From Halomonas sp. CUBES01 (lineage in GTDB: Bacteria; Pseudomonadota; Gammaproteobacteria; Pseudomonadales; Halomonadaceae), in assembly GCF_020991005.1 (NCBI RefSeq), contig NZ_JAJLLW010000008.1, positions 1 to 64,000 of the forward strand: 64,000 nt of DNA, written 5' to 3'. This document shows positions 9,394 to 19,048 of this stretch, piece after piece. Below the pieces are notes generated by a model that saw only the letters and a list, made by a program, of their open reading frames with translations, made no database searches and was not told the DNA's origin. The translations under genes were made by a program, and so were the position numbers. Positions within the stretch are counted from its first letter, which is position 1, and the number at the start of each line of letters is the position of its first letter.

Positions 9394-9800
9394 TGCACAA
9401 GCCTATTACCGTGATCAGTGAGCGCAACCGCGTCTTTCGTCAGCGCGTCGAGGTGGACGGCCTGGAAGATTTGTACGCCGATGTACCCCCCGTCGTAGGC
9501 GGTGACGGTAGCGCGCCGGATCCGCATGACTATTTCGATATCGCCCTGGGAACGTGCAAGGCAATCACGGTTCAGATGTATGCCAAGCGCAAGCAGTGGC
9601 CGCTGGAAGGTATTACGGTGACGGTGCAGCGCGATGACAGCCAGGAAGCCAAAGGTGTCTACAAGCTCGCGGTCACGCTTGCTTTTCACGGCATTGATGA
9701 CCCCGAGCAGCGCGCCAGGCTCGAAGACATCAGCCATCGCTGCCCGATTCAGCGCTTGATGACCCAATCAACCGTGGATATCACGACGAGCACCGAGTAG
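9393..9800 (+). CDS. OsmC/Ohr-family protein
   Basis: A 135-residue protein of the OsmC/Ohr superfamily, thiol peroxidases that reduce organic hydroperoxides. Both redox cysteines are visible: [16 protein letters not shown] (first Cys at the helix start) and HRCPIQRLM (second Cys). ATG codons at 9390 and 9393 are both possible; AAGG at 9382-9385 is better spaced for 9393, which overlaps the TGA stop of the preceding HMA-like gene. It could equally be one of the OsmC-like proteins of unknown physiological substrate. It precedes uvrB by 25 bases. Confidence 0.88.
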   Translation: MHKPITVISERNRVFRQRVEVDGLEDLYADVPPVVGGDGSAPDPHDYFDIALGTCKAITVQMYAKRKQWPLEGITVTVQRDDSQEAKGVYKLAVTLAFHGIDDPEQRARLEDISHRCPIQRLMTQSTVDITTSTE

Positions 9801-9825
9801 CTCGCCCTACCCGACAGGAGCAATG

Positions 9826-11850
9826 ATGAGCAAGCCATTCCGGTTGCAATCGAAATTTCAACCCGCAGGCGACCAGCCCAATGCCATCAAGGGACTGATT
9901 GGCGGACTTGAGTCGGGGCTTGCCCATCAAACACTGCTGGGTGTCACCGGCTCGGGTAAAACCTTCACGATGGCCAATATCGTTGAGGAGCAACAACGCC
10001 CCACTATTGTGATGGCGCCGAATAAAACCCTGGCCGCCCAGCTGTACGGCGAATTCAAGGCGTTTTTTCCCGATAATGCCGTCGAGTACTTCGTTTCCTA
10101 TTACGATTACTACCAGCCGGAAGCCTATGTGCCGTCATCGGACACCTTTATCGAAAAGGATGCCTCGATCAACGACCATATCGAGCAGATGCGCCTTTCC
10201 GCGACCAAGGCGCTGCTGGAGCGTCGTGACGCCCTGATTGTCGTGTCGGTGTCGGCCATATATGGTTTGGGTGACCCTGACCAGTATCTGAAAATGCGCC
10301 TGCACTTTACCCGCGGCGAGCTGATTGATCAGCGGGCGTTTCTGCGCCGGCTTGCGGAGCTTCAGTATACGCGCAACGATATGGATTTTCGTCGCGGCAC
10401 CTACCGGGTGCGCGGCGATGTGATCGATATTTTCCCGGCGGACGCCGAAGAGGAGGCGGTGCGCGTCGAGCTGTTCGATGATGAAATCGACTCGATCCGG
10501 CTGTTTGATCCGCTGACCGGTGACGTGCGGGGTCAGGTGCCGCGCATGACGATCTACCCCAAGTCGCATTACGTAACCCCCCGCGAGACCATCCTCGGGG
10601 CCATCGATGATATCAAGGCCGAGCTCAAGGAGCGCCTGGAGTGGCTGCGCAAACACGAGCGGCTCGTCGAGGCACAGCGCTTAGAGCAGCGCACTCTCTA
10701 CGATATCGAAATGATGCTCGAGCTGGGGTACTGCAACGGCATCGAAAACTACTCGCGCTATCTATCGGGTCGCGCGCCCGGCGAGCCGCCGCCGACGTTC
10801 TTCGATTACCTGCCCGACGATGCGCTGCTGTTCATCGATGAATCCCATGTCAGCGTGCCTCAGGTGGGGGGCATGTACAAAGGCGACCGTTCGCGCAAAG
10901 AAACGCTGGTCGAGTATGGCTTTCGCTTGCCGTCGGCGTTGGACAACCGTCCCATGAAATTTGAGGAGTGGGAGGCGATTTCGCCGCAAACGATTTTTGT
11001 CTCGGCAACGCCTGGCCCCTACGAAGCCGACCATGCCGGGCAAATCGTCGAGCAGGTCGTGCGGCCGACGGGGCTGCTGGACCCAGAAATCGAGGTGCGC
11101 CCGGCCAGTACCCAGGTCGACGACCTGCTGTCAGAGATCGGCCTGCGCACCGAGGTGGGCGAGCGGGTACTGGTGACGACGCTCACCAAGCGCATGGCCG
11201 AAGACCTGACGGAATACCTGGATGATCACGGTATTCGCGTGCGTTATCTGCACTCGGATATCGATACCGTCGAGCGGGTGGAAATCATCCGCGATCTGCG
11301 CCTGGGTAAGTTCGACGTCCTGGTGGGGATCAACTTGCTCCGCGAAGGCCTGGATATTCCTGAGGTGTCGCTGGTCGCCATCCTCGATGCCGATAAGGAA
11401 GGGTTTCTGCGTAACGAGCGCTCGCTCATCCAGACCATTGGCCGTGCCGCGCGTAACGCCCAGGGCAAAGCTATTCTCTATGGTGACCGGGTGACCGACT
11501 CCATGCGCCGGGCGATGGATGAAACCCAGCGTCGGCGTGACAAGCAGAAGGCTCACAACGAGGCCCATGGCATTACCCCCACGACGATTACCCGCTCGGT
11601 AACCGACATCATGGAAGCGGCCCAGGCCCCCGGCAAGAAAAACAGCCGTCAGCGCGGCAGCGATCGCAAGGTTGCCGAGAGCGCCGCCGAATACGATACG
11701 GCCAACATGAACAAGCACGATTTCCTCACGGCGATCAGCAAGTTGGAAGACTCGATGTTCGAGGCTGCGCAGAATCTAGAGTTCGAGGAAGCCGCTCGTT
11801 TGCGCGACCAGCTCAATCAAATGAAAGAAAAACAGCTGGCGCTGGGGTAG
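9826..11850 (+). CDS. uvrB: Excinuclease ABC subunit B
   Basis: UvrB is the damage-verifying ATPase of nucleotide excision repair, working with UvrA and UvrC. It is 674 residues long, the usual size. It shows Walker [11 protein letters not shown], the tyrosine-rich beta-hairpin ([16 protein letters not shown]) that probes [13 protein letters not shown], helicase motifs up to QTIGRAARN, and a C-terminal UVR motif ([10 protein letters not shown]) for UvrC contact. The start at 9826 (MSKPFRLQ) has GGAG five bases upstream and matches the family N-terminus; ATG at 9823 is too close to the ribosome site. I found no LexA box directly upstream. nei follows after three bases. Confidence 0.97.
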   Translation: MSKPFRLQSKFQPAGDQPNAIKGLIGGLESGLAHQTLLGVTGSGKTFTMANIVEEQQRPTIVMAPNKTLAAQLYGEFKAFFPDNAVEYFVSYYDYYQPEAYVPSSDTFIEKDASINDHIEQMRLSATKALLERRDALIVVSVSAIYGLGDPDQYLKMRLHFTRGELIDQRAFLRRLAELQYTRNDMDFRRGTYRVRGDVIDIFPADAEEEAVRVELFDDEIDSIRLFDPLTGDVRGQVPRMTIYPKSHYVTPRETILGAIDDIKAELKERLEWLRKHERLVEAQRLEQRTLYDIEMMLELGYCNGIENYSRYLSGRAPGEPPPTFFDYLPDDALLFIDESHVSVPQVGGMYKGDRSRKETLVEYGFRLPSALDNRPMKFEEWEAISPQTIFVSATPGPYEADHAGQIVEQVVRPTGLLDPEIEVRPASTQVDDLLSEIGLRTEVGERVLVTTLTKRMAEDLTEYLDDHGIRVRYLHSDIDTVERVEIIRDLRLGKFDVLVGINLLREGLDIPEVSLVAILDADKEGFLRNERSLIQTIGRAARNAQGKAILYGDRVTDSMRRAMDETQRRRDKQKAHNEAHGITPTTITRSVTDIMEAAQAPGKKNSRQRGSDRKVAESAAEYDTANMNKHDFLTAISKLEDSMFEAAQNLEFEEAARLRDQLNQMKEKQLALG

Positions 11851-11853
11851 GGC

Positions 11854-12681
11854 ATGCCTGAAGGTCCGGAAATCCGTCGCGCGGCGGACAGTATTCAGCG
11901 TCAGATCGGCGGCAGGGTGATCGATGAGGCCTGGTTTGCCTTTCCCGAGCTTGCCAAGCAGGCGAGTGCGCTGGAAGGGATCCGCGTCGAGGCGGTGGAT
12001 ACCTGGGGGAAGGCCATGCTGCTGCGCTTTGCCAATCAGCAGGTGCTGTACTCCCACAACCAGCTATATGGCGTTTGGAAACTTCACGATGCAGCAAAGC
12101 CTCCTTCCACCAAGCGCTCGCTACGTGTTCGCCTGGTCGCCGACGGTAAAGCAGCAAGCCTGTACAGTGCGTCGGATATTTCGCTCTGGCATCAGCAAGA
12201 CTTGGCGAAACATCCCTTTTTATCCCGACTGGGGCCGGATTTGCTCAGCCACTCGCTGACCGTCGACGACGTGGCGTCACGGATTACCTCGCGCGCCTTC
12301 CTGCGACGCCGGTTGGGTGGCCTGTTACTCGATCAGGGGTTTGTCGCGGGGCTGGGTAATTACCTGCGCTCCGAAATCCTGTTTTTTGCCCAGTGTCACC
12401 CCAAGCAGCGTCCGGTTGACTTGACCGAGTACCAGCACTATCAGCTGGCCACCTGCATTATCGACACGACGCGTCAGGCGTATCAGCAGGCGGGCGTCAC
12501 CAATACCCTGGCCTGGATCGAGCAGGCCATCGCCGCCGGCGAGCCGCGTCGCCAATGGCGGTTCAGCGTTTTCGAGCGCGCGGGGCTTTCCTGTCACCGC
12601 TGCGGCGAGGTCATCGAGCGCATGATGGTGGGGTCCAGGCGCCTGTATTGGTGCCCAGGTTGTCAGGTTAATACACCATAG
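11854..12681 (+). CDS. nei: DNA glycosylase/AP lyase Nei (endonuclease VIII)
   Basis: Nei removes oxidised pyrimidines in base excision repair. The 275-residue protein starts MPEGPEIRR, where Pro2 is the catalytic nucleophile once Met1 is removed and Glu3 is the acid. A helix-two-turn-helix region (DQGFVAGLGNYLRSEILF) follows, and the C-terminus has a complete zinc finger, CHRCG...CPGCQ. PEGPEIRRAAD points to Nei rather than MutM/Fpg, which starts PELPEVE. It begins three bases after uvrB, so two DNA-repair genes share an operon. Confidence 0.95.
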   Translation: MPEGPEIRRAADSIQRQIGGRVIDEAWFAFPELAKQASALEGIRVEAVDTWGKAMLLRFANQQVLYSHNQLYGVWKLHDAAKPPSTKRSLRVRLVADGKAASLYSASDISLWHQQDLAKHPFLSRLGPDLLSHSLTVDDVASRITSRAFLRRRLGGLLLDQGFVAGLGNYLRSEILFFAQCHPKQRPVDLTEYQHYQLATCIIDTTRQAYQQAGVTNTLAWIEQAIAAGEPRRQWRFSVFERAGLSCHRCGEVIERMMVGSRRLYWCPGCQVNTP

Positions 12682-12777
12682 TTTATACCGTTATCTTGCA
12701 TAACCTGGCATTTGGCAACTTCCTAAACCCTTCGTTTCAATGACGTTGGTGTTGCTGCTGGGGAGGGGGCAATACGG

Positions 12778-12783
12778 TATAAT
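12778..12783 (+). promoter_or_regulatory. Candidate -10 box upstream of the fumarase gene
   Basis: A perfect TATAAT lies 78 bases before the fumarase start. The best -35-like sequence, TTGCTG (12752-12757), is 20 bases away, longer than the optimal 17, so the promoter may be weak or need an activator. Confidence 0.45.
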
Positions 12784-12860
12784 GCTTCAAGCCGAGCAGG
12801 CACTTGTGGCAAAGACCGCTAAGGCTGCCGATAAGACGATAACCGAGGAGCTGTTTGTCC

Positions 12861-14366
12861 ATGACCGTGATTCGCCAGGACGACGTGATTCAAAGCGTTG
12901 CCGATGCCCTGCAGTATATCTCCTATTACCATCCCAAAGACTTTATCGATGCCATGGCGGCGGCTTATGAGCGCGAAGAAAACCCCGCTGCCAAGGACGC
13001 GATCGCGCAGATTCTGATCAACTCGCGGATGTGCGCTACCGGTCACCGGCCGATCTGCCAGGACACCGGCATCGTGACGGTCTTTGTCCACGTGGGCATG
13101 CAGGTGACCTGGGACGCCGACATGAGCCTGGACGACATGGTCAACGAGGGCGTGCGCCGTGCCTATCAGCTCCCCGACAATATCCTGCGTGCGTCGGTGC
13201 TGGCAGACCCCGACGGCAAGCGTCAGAACACCAAGGACAACACGCCTGCAATTATTCACCATAAGCTTGTGCCGGGTGACAAGGTCGATATTCACGTGGC
13301 CGCGAAGGGCGGTGGTAGCGAAGCCAAATCCAAGTTTGCCATGCTCAACCCGTCGGACAGCGTGGTGGACTGGGTGATGGAGCAACTGCCCAAGATGGGG
13401 GCCGGCTGGTGTCCGCCGGGCATGCTGGGGATCGGCATTGGCGGTACGGCGGAAAAAGCCATGGAAATCGCCAAGGAAGCGCTGCTGGACCCGATCGATA
13501 TCCAGGATCTTCAGGCGCGTGGGGCGAGCAACCGCGCCGAGGAACTGCGTCTTGAGCTTTTCGACAAGGTCAACAAAAGCGGCATTGGCGCTCAGGGACT
13601 GGGCGGCCTGACCACCGTGCTGGACATCAAGGTCAAGGATTATCCGACCCATGCGGCGAACAAGCCAGTCGCCATCATTCCCAACTGTGCCGCTACCCGT
13701 CATGCGCACTTCACCTTGGACGGTTCGGGCCCCGTGGCGCTAGCGGCACCCAAACTCGAAGACTGGCCGGAAATCACCCGCGAAGCGGGCGATAACGTCA
13801 AGCGAGTCAATCTCGATACGGTTACGCCGGAAGATGTCAAAACCTGGCAGCCCGGCGACACGCTGCTGCTTAATGGCAAGTTGCTCACCGGTCGCGACGC
13901 CGCGCACAAACGCATGGTGGACATGATCGCCAAGGGCGAACCGTTGCCCGTGGACATGAAAGGCCGATTTATTTACTACGTGGGCCCAGTCGACCCCATT
14001 GGCGATGAAGTCGTGGGGCCTGCAGGCCCCACGACCGCCACGCGTATGGACAAGTTTACCCGTACCATGCTGGAAGAAACCGGCCTGCTGGGCATGGTCG
14101 GCAAGGCCGAAAGGGGACAGGCGGCGATTGACGCGATTCGCGACAATCAGGCGGTGTATCTGATGGCGGTAGGCGGCTCTGCGTACCTCGTTGCCCAGGC
14201 GATCAAGCAGTCCCGTGTCGTCGGCTTTGAAGATCTCGGCATGGAAGCGATTTACGAGTTTGAAGTGGAAGACATGCCGGTCACGGTGGCGGTGGATAGC
14301 GCAGGCACGTCGGTGCATCAGACCGGGCCCGCCAAGTGGAAGGAGATCATCGCCCAAACGGCTTGA
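12861..14366 (+). CDS. Fumarate hydratase, class I (4Fe-4S)
   Basis: A 501-residue class I fumarase interconverting fumarate and malate in the citric acid cycle, with an oxygen-sensitive 4Fe-4S cluster. Candidate cluster-ligand cysteines lie in RMCATGHRPICQDTG, in GWCPPGMLG and in IPNCAATRH; the C-terminal domain has YYVGPVDP and GPTTATRMD. The ATG at 12861 is preserved ten bases after GAGGAG; a TTG six bases earlier lies too close to it. The gene is monocistronic, with a terminator after it. It is unrelated to the class II fumarase FumC. Confidence 0.95.
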   Translation: MTVIRQDDVIQSVADALQYISYYHPKDFIDAMAAAYEREENPAAKDAIAQILINSRMCATGHRPICQDTGIVTVFVHVGMQVTWDADMSLDDMVNEGVRRAYQLPDNILRASVLADPDGKRQNTKDNTPAIIHHKLVPGDKVDIHVAAKGGGSEAKSKFAMLNPSDSVVDWVMEQLPKMGAGWCPPGMLGIGIGGTAEKAMEIAKEALLDPIDIQDLQARGASNRAEELRLELFDKVNKSGIGAQGLGGLTTVLDIKVKDYPTHAANKPVAIIPNCAATRHAHFTLDGSGPVALAAPKLEDWPEITREAGDNVKRVNLDTVTPEDVKTWQPGDTLLLNGKLLTGRDAAHKRMVDMIAKGEPLPVDMKGRFIYYVGPVDPIGDEVVGPAGPTTATRMDKFTRTMLEETGLLGMVGKAERGQAAIDAIRDNQAVYLMAVGGSAYLVAQAIKQSRVVGFEDLGMEAIYEFEVEDMPVTVAVDSAGTSVHQTGPAKWKEIIAQTA

Positions 14367-14398
14367 GTTCCCCGCAGACCGAGAATGTTCTAGGCTTG

Positions 14399-14425
14399 AA
14401 AGGCCCCGTCGGTGGCGGGGCCTTT
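14399..14425 (+). terminator. Rho-independent terminator after fumarase
   Basis: AAAGGCCCCG (14399-14408), a seven-base loop TCGGTGG, and CGGGGCCTTT (14416-14425) form a strong hairpin. Only three T residues close it, so termination relies on stem strength. Confidence 0.8.
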
Positions 14426-14481
14426 ATCCATTCCGGCAAGTACGGCGCACAGGATTGAACACCCATGACAAGGACACCACC

Positions 14482-15900
14482 ATGACCTCGTGGTTGCTAG
14501 GGACCGGCATCTTGCTGACCTATGTGCTGGGGATCGTTTCAGCGGTGATGGCGTTGATGTCGAGCCGCACATCCCAGGGGGCCGTTGCCTGGATCATCTC
14601 GCTGCTCACCTTTCCCTACGTGGCGGTACCCGCCTATTGGCTGTTCGGGCGGCCGCGGTTCTACGGCTATGTTACCGCCCGTGGCGTGCGCGACAATATC
14701 CTGCGCCGCATGCTGGTGCGCTATCGTGCCAATATAGACCCTTATGGCGTGACGTCCAAAAGCGCCGATATTCAGGCGGTTGAACAGCTGGCCATGATGC
14801 CGATGACGCATGGTAATCAGGCCAGCTTGCTGATTGATGGCGAAGCGACCTTCGACAGCCTGTTCGCCGGTATGGAGCAAGCTAAGCACTATATTCTGCT
14901 GCAGTTTTTCATCGTCCGCGACGATGCTCTCGGTCGCCGCATGATGGGCTATCTTCAGCAGGCCGCTCGCCGCGGCGTGAACATCTACTTTCTCTACGAT
15001 GAGATGGGCAGTCGTAAACTCAGCGCGCGGTATTTGAACGACTTGATGCAAGCGGGCATCGAGGTCAGCGCTTTTCGCTCATCGCGGGGCTTCAAGCACC
15101 CCTTTCAGCTGAACTTTCGCAACCACCGTAAGGTGATGGTGGTTGATGGTCAGCAAGGGTGGCTGGGGGGATTCAACGTCGGCGTCGAGTATCTGGGGGA
15201 AGATCCTCATCGCGGCGCCTGGCGCGACACTCACCTCAAACTGCAGGGGCCAAGCGTGATGGGCCTTCAGGAAGCCTTCTGGGAAGACTGGCACTGGGCC
15301 ACCGGCGAGGTTATCACGCTGGATTGGCAACCCCGGGAAACCTTTGCCAGCAACCACCATGTGGTGGTGGTGCCTTCAGGCCCGGCGGATCGCCAGGATA
15401 CGGCAAGTCTGCTGATACAGCAGGTGATTCAGAGCGCCCAGGAGCGGCTTTGGGTGACCAGCCCCTATTTCGTTCCAGATCAGGGCGTACAGGATGCGCT
15501 GCGCTTGGCCGCCATGCGCGGTGTCGATGTGCGGGTCATGATCCCCGAGCGCCCGGATCATCTGCTGGTTTTCCTCTCGGCTTTTTCATTTCTACCCGAT
15601 ATGCTGCGCGCGGGTGTAAAAATATACCGTTATCTTCCTGGTTTTCTCCATCAAAAAGTGATGCTTGTCGACAACCGAGCCGCCACGGTGGGGACGGTCA
15701 ATATGGATAATCGTTCTTTCCGGTTAAACTTTGAAATTACGGCATTTATGCCCTGCGAGGCGGTTGCGTCACAGGTCACGCTGATGCTGGAAAAAGACTT
15801 TGCTCAATGTCGGCGAATTGGGCTCGATGAAATTGCTCAGCGCCCCTGGTGGAAAAAAGTGGTTTCGCGTGCGGCATACCTGACGGCCCCTATTCAGTAA
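14482..15900 (+). CDS. cls: Cardiolipin synthase (ClsA type)
   Basis: A phospholipase-D-superfamily membrane enzyme that condenses phosphatidylglycerol to cardiolipin. The 472-residue protein begins with two hydrophobic segments (about 3-60) and has both HKD motifs: NHRKVMVVDG near residue 215 and LHQKVMLVDN near residue 390, each followed by the expected GxxN segment (GGFNVG, GTVNMDN). The ATG at 14482 follows AAGGACACCACC; the open frame extends 97 codons further back into the fumarase gene without meaning. Cardiolipin is often raised in salt-stressed bacteria, which suits a halophile, although no regulation is visible here. Confidence 0.93.
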   Translation: MTSWLLGTGILLTYVLGIVSAVMALMSSRTSQGAVAWIISLLTFPYVAVPAYWLFGRPRFYGYVTARGVRDNILRRMLVRYRANIDPYGVTSKSADIQAVEQLAMMPMTHGNQASLLIDGEATFDSLFAGMEQAKHYILLQFFIVRDDALGRRMMGYLQQAARRGVNIYFLYDEMGSRKLSARYLNDLMQAGIEVSAFRSSRGFKHPFQLNFRNHRKVMVVDGQQGWLGGFNVGVEYLGEDPHRGAWRDTHLKLQGPSVMGLQEAFWEDWHWATGEVITLDWQPRETFASNHHVVVVPSGPADRQDTASLLIQQVIQSAQERLWVTSPYFVPDQGVQDALRLAAMRGVDVRVMIPERPDHLLVFLSAFSFLPDMLRAGVKIYRYLPGFLHQKVMLVDNRAATVGTVNMDNRSFRLNFEITAFMPCEAVASQVTLMLEKDFAQCRRIGLDEIAQRPWWKKVVSRAAYLTAPIQ

Positions 15901-15955
15901 TCAGACGGCTCAGTGCCAAATCCAGCTAGACGACCAGGGTGACAAGGAGTCGTAG

Positions 15956-16873
15956 GTGAATCTTGAAACAAAATGGCTAGAAGACTTCGTGGCCTTGGCC
16001 AATACGCGTAGTTTTTCCGCATCGGCCCGCCAGCGGCATGTCACCCAGCCTGCCTTCAGCCGCCGCATTCGCGCCCTGGAGCAGGCAGTGGGGGTCACGT
16101 TGGTGGATCGTTCGACAACGCCGGTCGGCTTGACGTCGGAAGGTCAGCTATTCCTGGTAACGGCACGCAACCTGGTAGAGCAGCTCACTGAATCACTGGG
16201 GCATTTGCGCGGGCTTTCAATGGCCAATGAGGCACTGGATATCGTGGCGGCTCATTCGCTGGCCCTGAGCTTTTACCCGCCCTGGATATCCCGGCTGCAA
16301 AAGGGGTTGGGTGAGTTGCCTACGCGTTTGGTGGCCATGAACGTGGGCGATGCGATCCATGTGCTGCGCGAGGGCAACTGCGATCTCATGCTCGCCTACT
16401 ATGACCCCTTTGCCACCATGCAACTGGACGCCGAGGTATTTCCTTCCTTTTCCATCGGCAACGTCAACATGCTGCCGGTGTCGCTACCCGACGCCCAGGG
16501 AAACCCCCTGTTTTCGCTCCAGCGCGACAGCTCGGTACCGTATCTTGCGTATACTCAAGGCGCTTTCCTAGGGCGCAGCGTGCGCATGTTGCTCAAGAAT
16601 GATCCGCTACGCATGAAGCTGCGGACCGTCTACGAAACGGCCATGGCGGAAGGCTTGAAAGGCATGGTGCTACAGGGGGTGGGCGTCGCCTGGATCCCCG
16701 ATTTCTGTATCCGCGAGGAGCTGAACAGCGGGCGGCTGGTACGTGCCGCGGATGCCAACTGGGATATCCCGCTGGAGATCCGTCTATATCGCTGCTCGTT
16801 GGTGCACAAGCCGGGAGTAGAGCGTCTGTGGCGGCAAATGATGAAGCTGCCAAGGGATTTTCTCCAAGGCTAG
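15956..16873 (+). CDS. LysR-family transcriptional regulator, HypT (YjiE)-like
   Basis: A 305-residue LysR-type regulator with an N-terminal winged helix (FVALANTRSFSASARQRHVT and QPAFSRRIRALEQAVG) and a C-terminal effector domain. The opening NLETKWLEDF, the IVAAHSLAL strand and the GVGVAWIPDF segment closely follow E. coli HypT/YjiE, the hypochlorite-responsive regulator. The start is GTG at 15956 with AAGGAG five bases upstream. It sits downstream of cardiolipin synthase in the same direction and converges on the NadM gene. Whether it senses HOCl cannot be decided: the oxidation-sensitive methionines need an alignment. Confidence 0.83.
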   Translation: MNLETKWLEDFVALANTRSFSASARQRHVTQPAFSRRIRALEQAVGVTLVDRSTTPVGLTSEGQLFLVTARNLVEQLTESLGHLRGLSMANEALDIVAAHSLALSFYPPWISRLQKGLGELPTRLVAMNVGDAIHVLREGNCDLMLAYYDPFATMQLDAEVFPSFSIGNVNMLPVSLPDAQGNPLFSLQRDSSVPYLAYTQGAFLGRSVRMLLKNDPLRMKLRTVYETAMAEGLKGMVLQGVGVAWIPDFCIREELNSGRLVRAADANWDIPLEIRLYRCSLVHKPGVERLWRQMMKLPRDFLQG

Positions 16874-16876
16874 GGC

Positions 16877-17974
16877 TCAGGGAACACTGCTGAAATCCGC
16901 CGGCAGGCCCAGAAAGTTCTGAATGATGAAGAAATGGTCTTCGAACAGGCTGTCCGGCTCGAGGTCGGCCAGGGCTACCCAGCGAGCCTGATCCCCGCCC
17001 TTGACCGGCTTCAGGCGCGGCAGTTGCTGATCGGGGCGCAGAGCAAAATAAAAGGCTTCCGCCAGCGTTCGTCCTCGCCAGCTGCGGTGCGGTTCATCAA
17101 ACAGCCGCTGCCCCCGGAGCGAGCCTTTGAGAACCGGCTCGGGCACTTTCAAACGAATACGCTCGCGTAGTTCCCGCAGGCAGGCATCCAGCAGCCGTTC
17201 GTGGGGGTTGATGAATCCGCCGGGTAACGCCAACAGGCCTTTTCCCGGCGCCGAGGTGCGACGCACCAGCAGGACGTGGCCCGATTGCACCACGACGGCA
17301 TTGACCGTCACGAAGATCGGCGGGTAGGGGGCTTGTTGCCAGGCCTGTCGATACTGGTCGAGGAGTCGCTGCTCCTCGAGAAGCTGTTCATAGTCAGTGC
17401 CACAGCAGAAGTACTGCACCTGTTCAACCACCCCTGGCGGCAAGTCGTGGAAAGCACCCGTGCTGAGATAGTCGTCGGTGGAGCCGGGAGAGCGAAACAG
17501 ACGTTCGCGGATATGGCTGGCGGAAATCCCCTCGACCAGCGGAACGCTGACCGATTCCCACTGGGGAAATAACGACAGGTAGTAGCTGGACTGGCCTCTG
17601 CTGGCTCCAATAAGCCCGATCCGCGGCAGCCTGGCGTTGGTCGGCGCGGCGAGGTCGCGAACCTTGCGTTGCACATCGCGTACCCACACATCGTTGTTGT
17701 ACAACGCATCGAGCAGCGGGGTGATTTCCAGGCGTTGATTATCTTCTTCGTCGAACCCCGAGCGCAGCATCGCCTGACGCTCTTCGAAGCGCCAAGGGTT
17801 GCGTAATGAGCGTGCCTGCCAGGAGGAGCCCACCAATACGATCACCTGACGTGCTTGCTTCAATGCTTCGCGGATAATCGCCAGGTGGCCCAGGTGGGGA
17901 GGCTGAAAGCGGCCGATAAATACCAGGCAATCAAAGTCATACGCCGAGGTCGGATGTGGGGCATCGATTGCCAT
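16877..17974 (-). CDS. Bifunctional NMN adenylyltransferase / Nudix protein (NadM-Nudix)
   Basis: A 365-residue two-domain protein. Residues 1-190 are an NMN adenylyltransferase with the nucleotidyl-transferase motif GRFQPPHLGH (His27, His30) and a C-terminal GISASHIRERLF. Residues about 205-350 are a Nudix domain. The family makes NAD from NMN, and the Nudix half often hydrolyses ADP-ribose. In this copy the Nudix box ends RELRERIRL where REUxEExGU is expected, so one metal-binding glutamate and the glycine are replaced by arginine, and hydrolase activity may be reduced. It converges on the LysR gene, separated by only three bases. Confidence 0.88.
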   Translation of the reverse strand: MAIDAPHPTSAYDFDCLVFIGRFQPPHLGHLAIIREALKQARQVIVLVGSSWQARSLRNPWRFEERQAMLRSGFDEEDNQRLEITPLLDALYNNDVWVRDVQRKVRDLAAPTNARLPRIGLIGASRGQSSYYLSLFPQWESVSVPLVEGISASHIRERLFRSPGSTDDYLSTGAFHDLPPGVVEQVQYFCCGTDYEQLLEEQRLLDQYRQAWQQAPYPPIFVTVNAVVVQSGHVLLVRRTSAPGKGLLALPGGFINPHERLLDACLRELRERIRLKVPEPVLKGSLRGQRLFDEPHRSWRGRTLAEAFYFALRPDQQLPRLKPVKGGDQARWVALADLEPDSLFEDHFFIIQNFLGLPADFSSVP

Positions 17975-18130
17975 GCAGGCTGTCCTTTATCCGCAGTTAA
18001 GTTGATGGGTCATTATGGTGGGCTTGTCGAGGCGGCGCAATCCGGCTCTGCAGCCAACGGTGTGATTGGGTATGCTAGTTATCTTAGGCCATGGATAGTG
18101 GGCCCTGTATCAATCCATTAGGGAGTCGTC

Positions 18131-19039
18131 ATGCTCAAACGCAGCGTTTATTTCTGGGGCAATGTGATCAAGGACTCAGCGACGCTTTGGCTGCAACGTA
18201 ATGCCTTCAGCTACGCGGGTTCCCTGGCGTTCTATACGCTTTTCTCGCTGGCACCGACGATCATTATTGCGGTAAGCGTGATCGGCCTGGTGCTGGGTGA
18301 AGAAGCCGCGCAGGGACAGATCGTGGCGCAACTGCAAAGCACCATGGGCGCCGAGGCTGCCTCGGTGGTTGAGCAGGCCGTCGCCCAGTCTCGCATCCAG
18401 GAGGCCGGTATCATGCCGACCCTGTTAGGGGTGGCGGCGCTGATGGTAGGTGCCACCACGGTATTTGCGCAAATGCAGTTTTCGCTCAATACCATCTGGG
18501 GGGTGACAGCCAAGCCGACGGCCAATGGCGCGCTGGTGTTCATTAAAAATCGTTTGCTGTCATTGACCGTCGTGCTCTCCATCGGCTTTATCCTGATGGT
18601 GTCGTTGGTGCTTGGGGTGGCGATTCGCGGCGCGCTGGGGGCCGCCGATAATCTGCTGCCCTACGTCGGTTTATTGAGCCAGCTCGCCGAGTCCCTGGTA
18701 TCGTTGATAGTCGTGGCGATGCTGTTCGCGACCATATTCAAGGTGTTGCCCGATGTGGTGCTGAGTTGGCAGGATGTGTTGATCGGCGCGCTGGTGACCG
18801 CCGTGCTGTTTACCATCGGCCGCAGCGTCATTGCTGTCTATCTTGCCTACACGGCAACGGCGTCAACCTACGGGGCTGCAGGCTCGGTGGTGATGGTATT
18901 GCTGTGGGTTTACTACTCATCGCTCATCCTGCTGTTTGGTGCGGCGTTCACGCGGTCACTGTTGATTCGCCGGGGGCGTCCGTTAGTGCCGCGCAATAGC
19001 GCCATCCTTGTCAAGCATCAAGAACACCACCCGGAATAG
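18131..19039 (+). CDS. YihY/virulence factor BrkB family inner-membrane protein
   Basis: A 302-residue integral membrane protein with about six hydrophobic helices. NAFSYAGSLAFYTLFSLAPTIII near the N-terminus, the GATTVFAQMQFSLNTIW loop, and the late TYGAAGSVVMVLLWVYYSSLILLFG stretch are the conserved parts of the YihY (UPF0761/BrkB) family, once misnamed RNase BN. GGGAG precedes the ATG. Biochemical function of the family is not settled. It lies nine bases upstream of the acylphosphatase gene and likely shares its transcript. Confidence 0.88.
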   Translation: MLKRSVYFWGNVIKDSATLWLQRNAFSYAGSLAFYTLFSLAPTIIIAVSVIGLVLGEEAAQGQIVAQLQSTMGAEAASVVEQAVAQSRIQEAGIMPTLLGVAALMVGATTVFAQMQFSLNTIWGVTAKPTANGALVFIKNRLLSLTVVLSIGFILMVSLVLGVAIRGALGAADNLLPYVGLLSQLAESLVSLIVVAMLFATIFKVLPDVVLSWQDVLIGALVTAVLFTIGRSVIAVYLAYTATASTYGAAGSVVMVLLWVYYSSLILLFGAAFTRSLLIRRGRPLVPRNSAILVKHQEHHPE

Positions 19040-19048
19040 GAGAGAGCC

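Noticed and set aside
14191..14481. N-terminal extension of cardiolipin synthase
   Set aside because: It overlaps the end of the fumarase gene and its terminator; the hydrophobic N-terminus and ribosome site mark ATG 14482.
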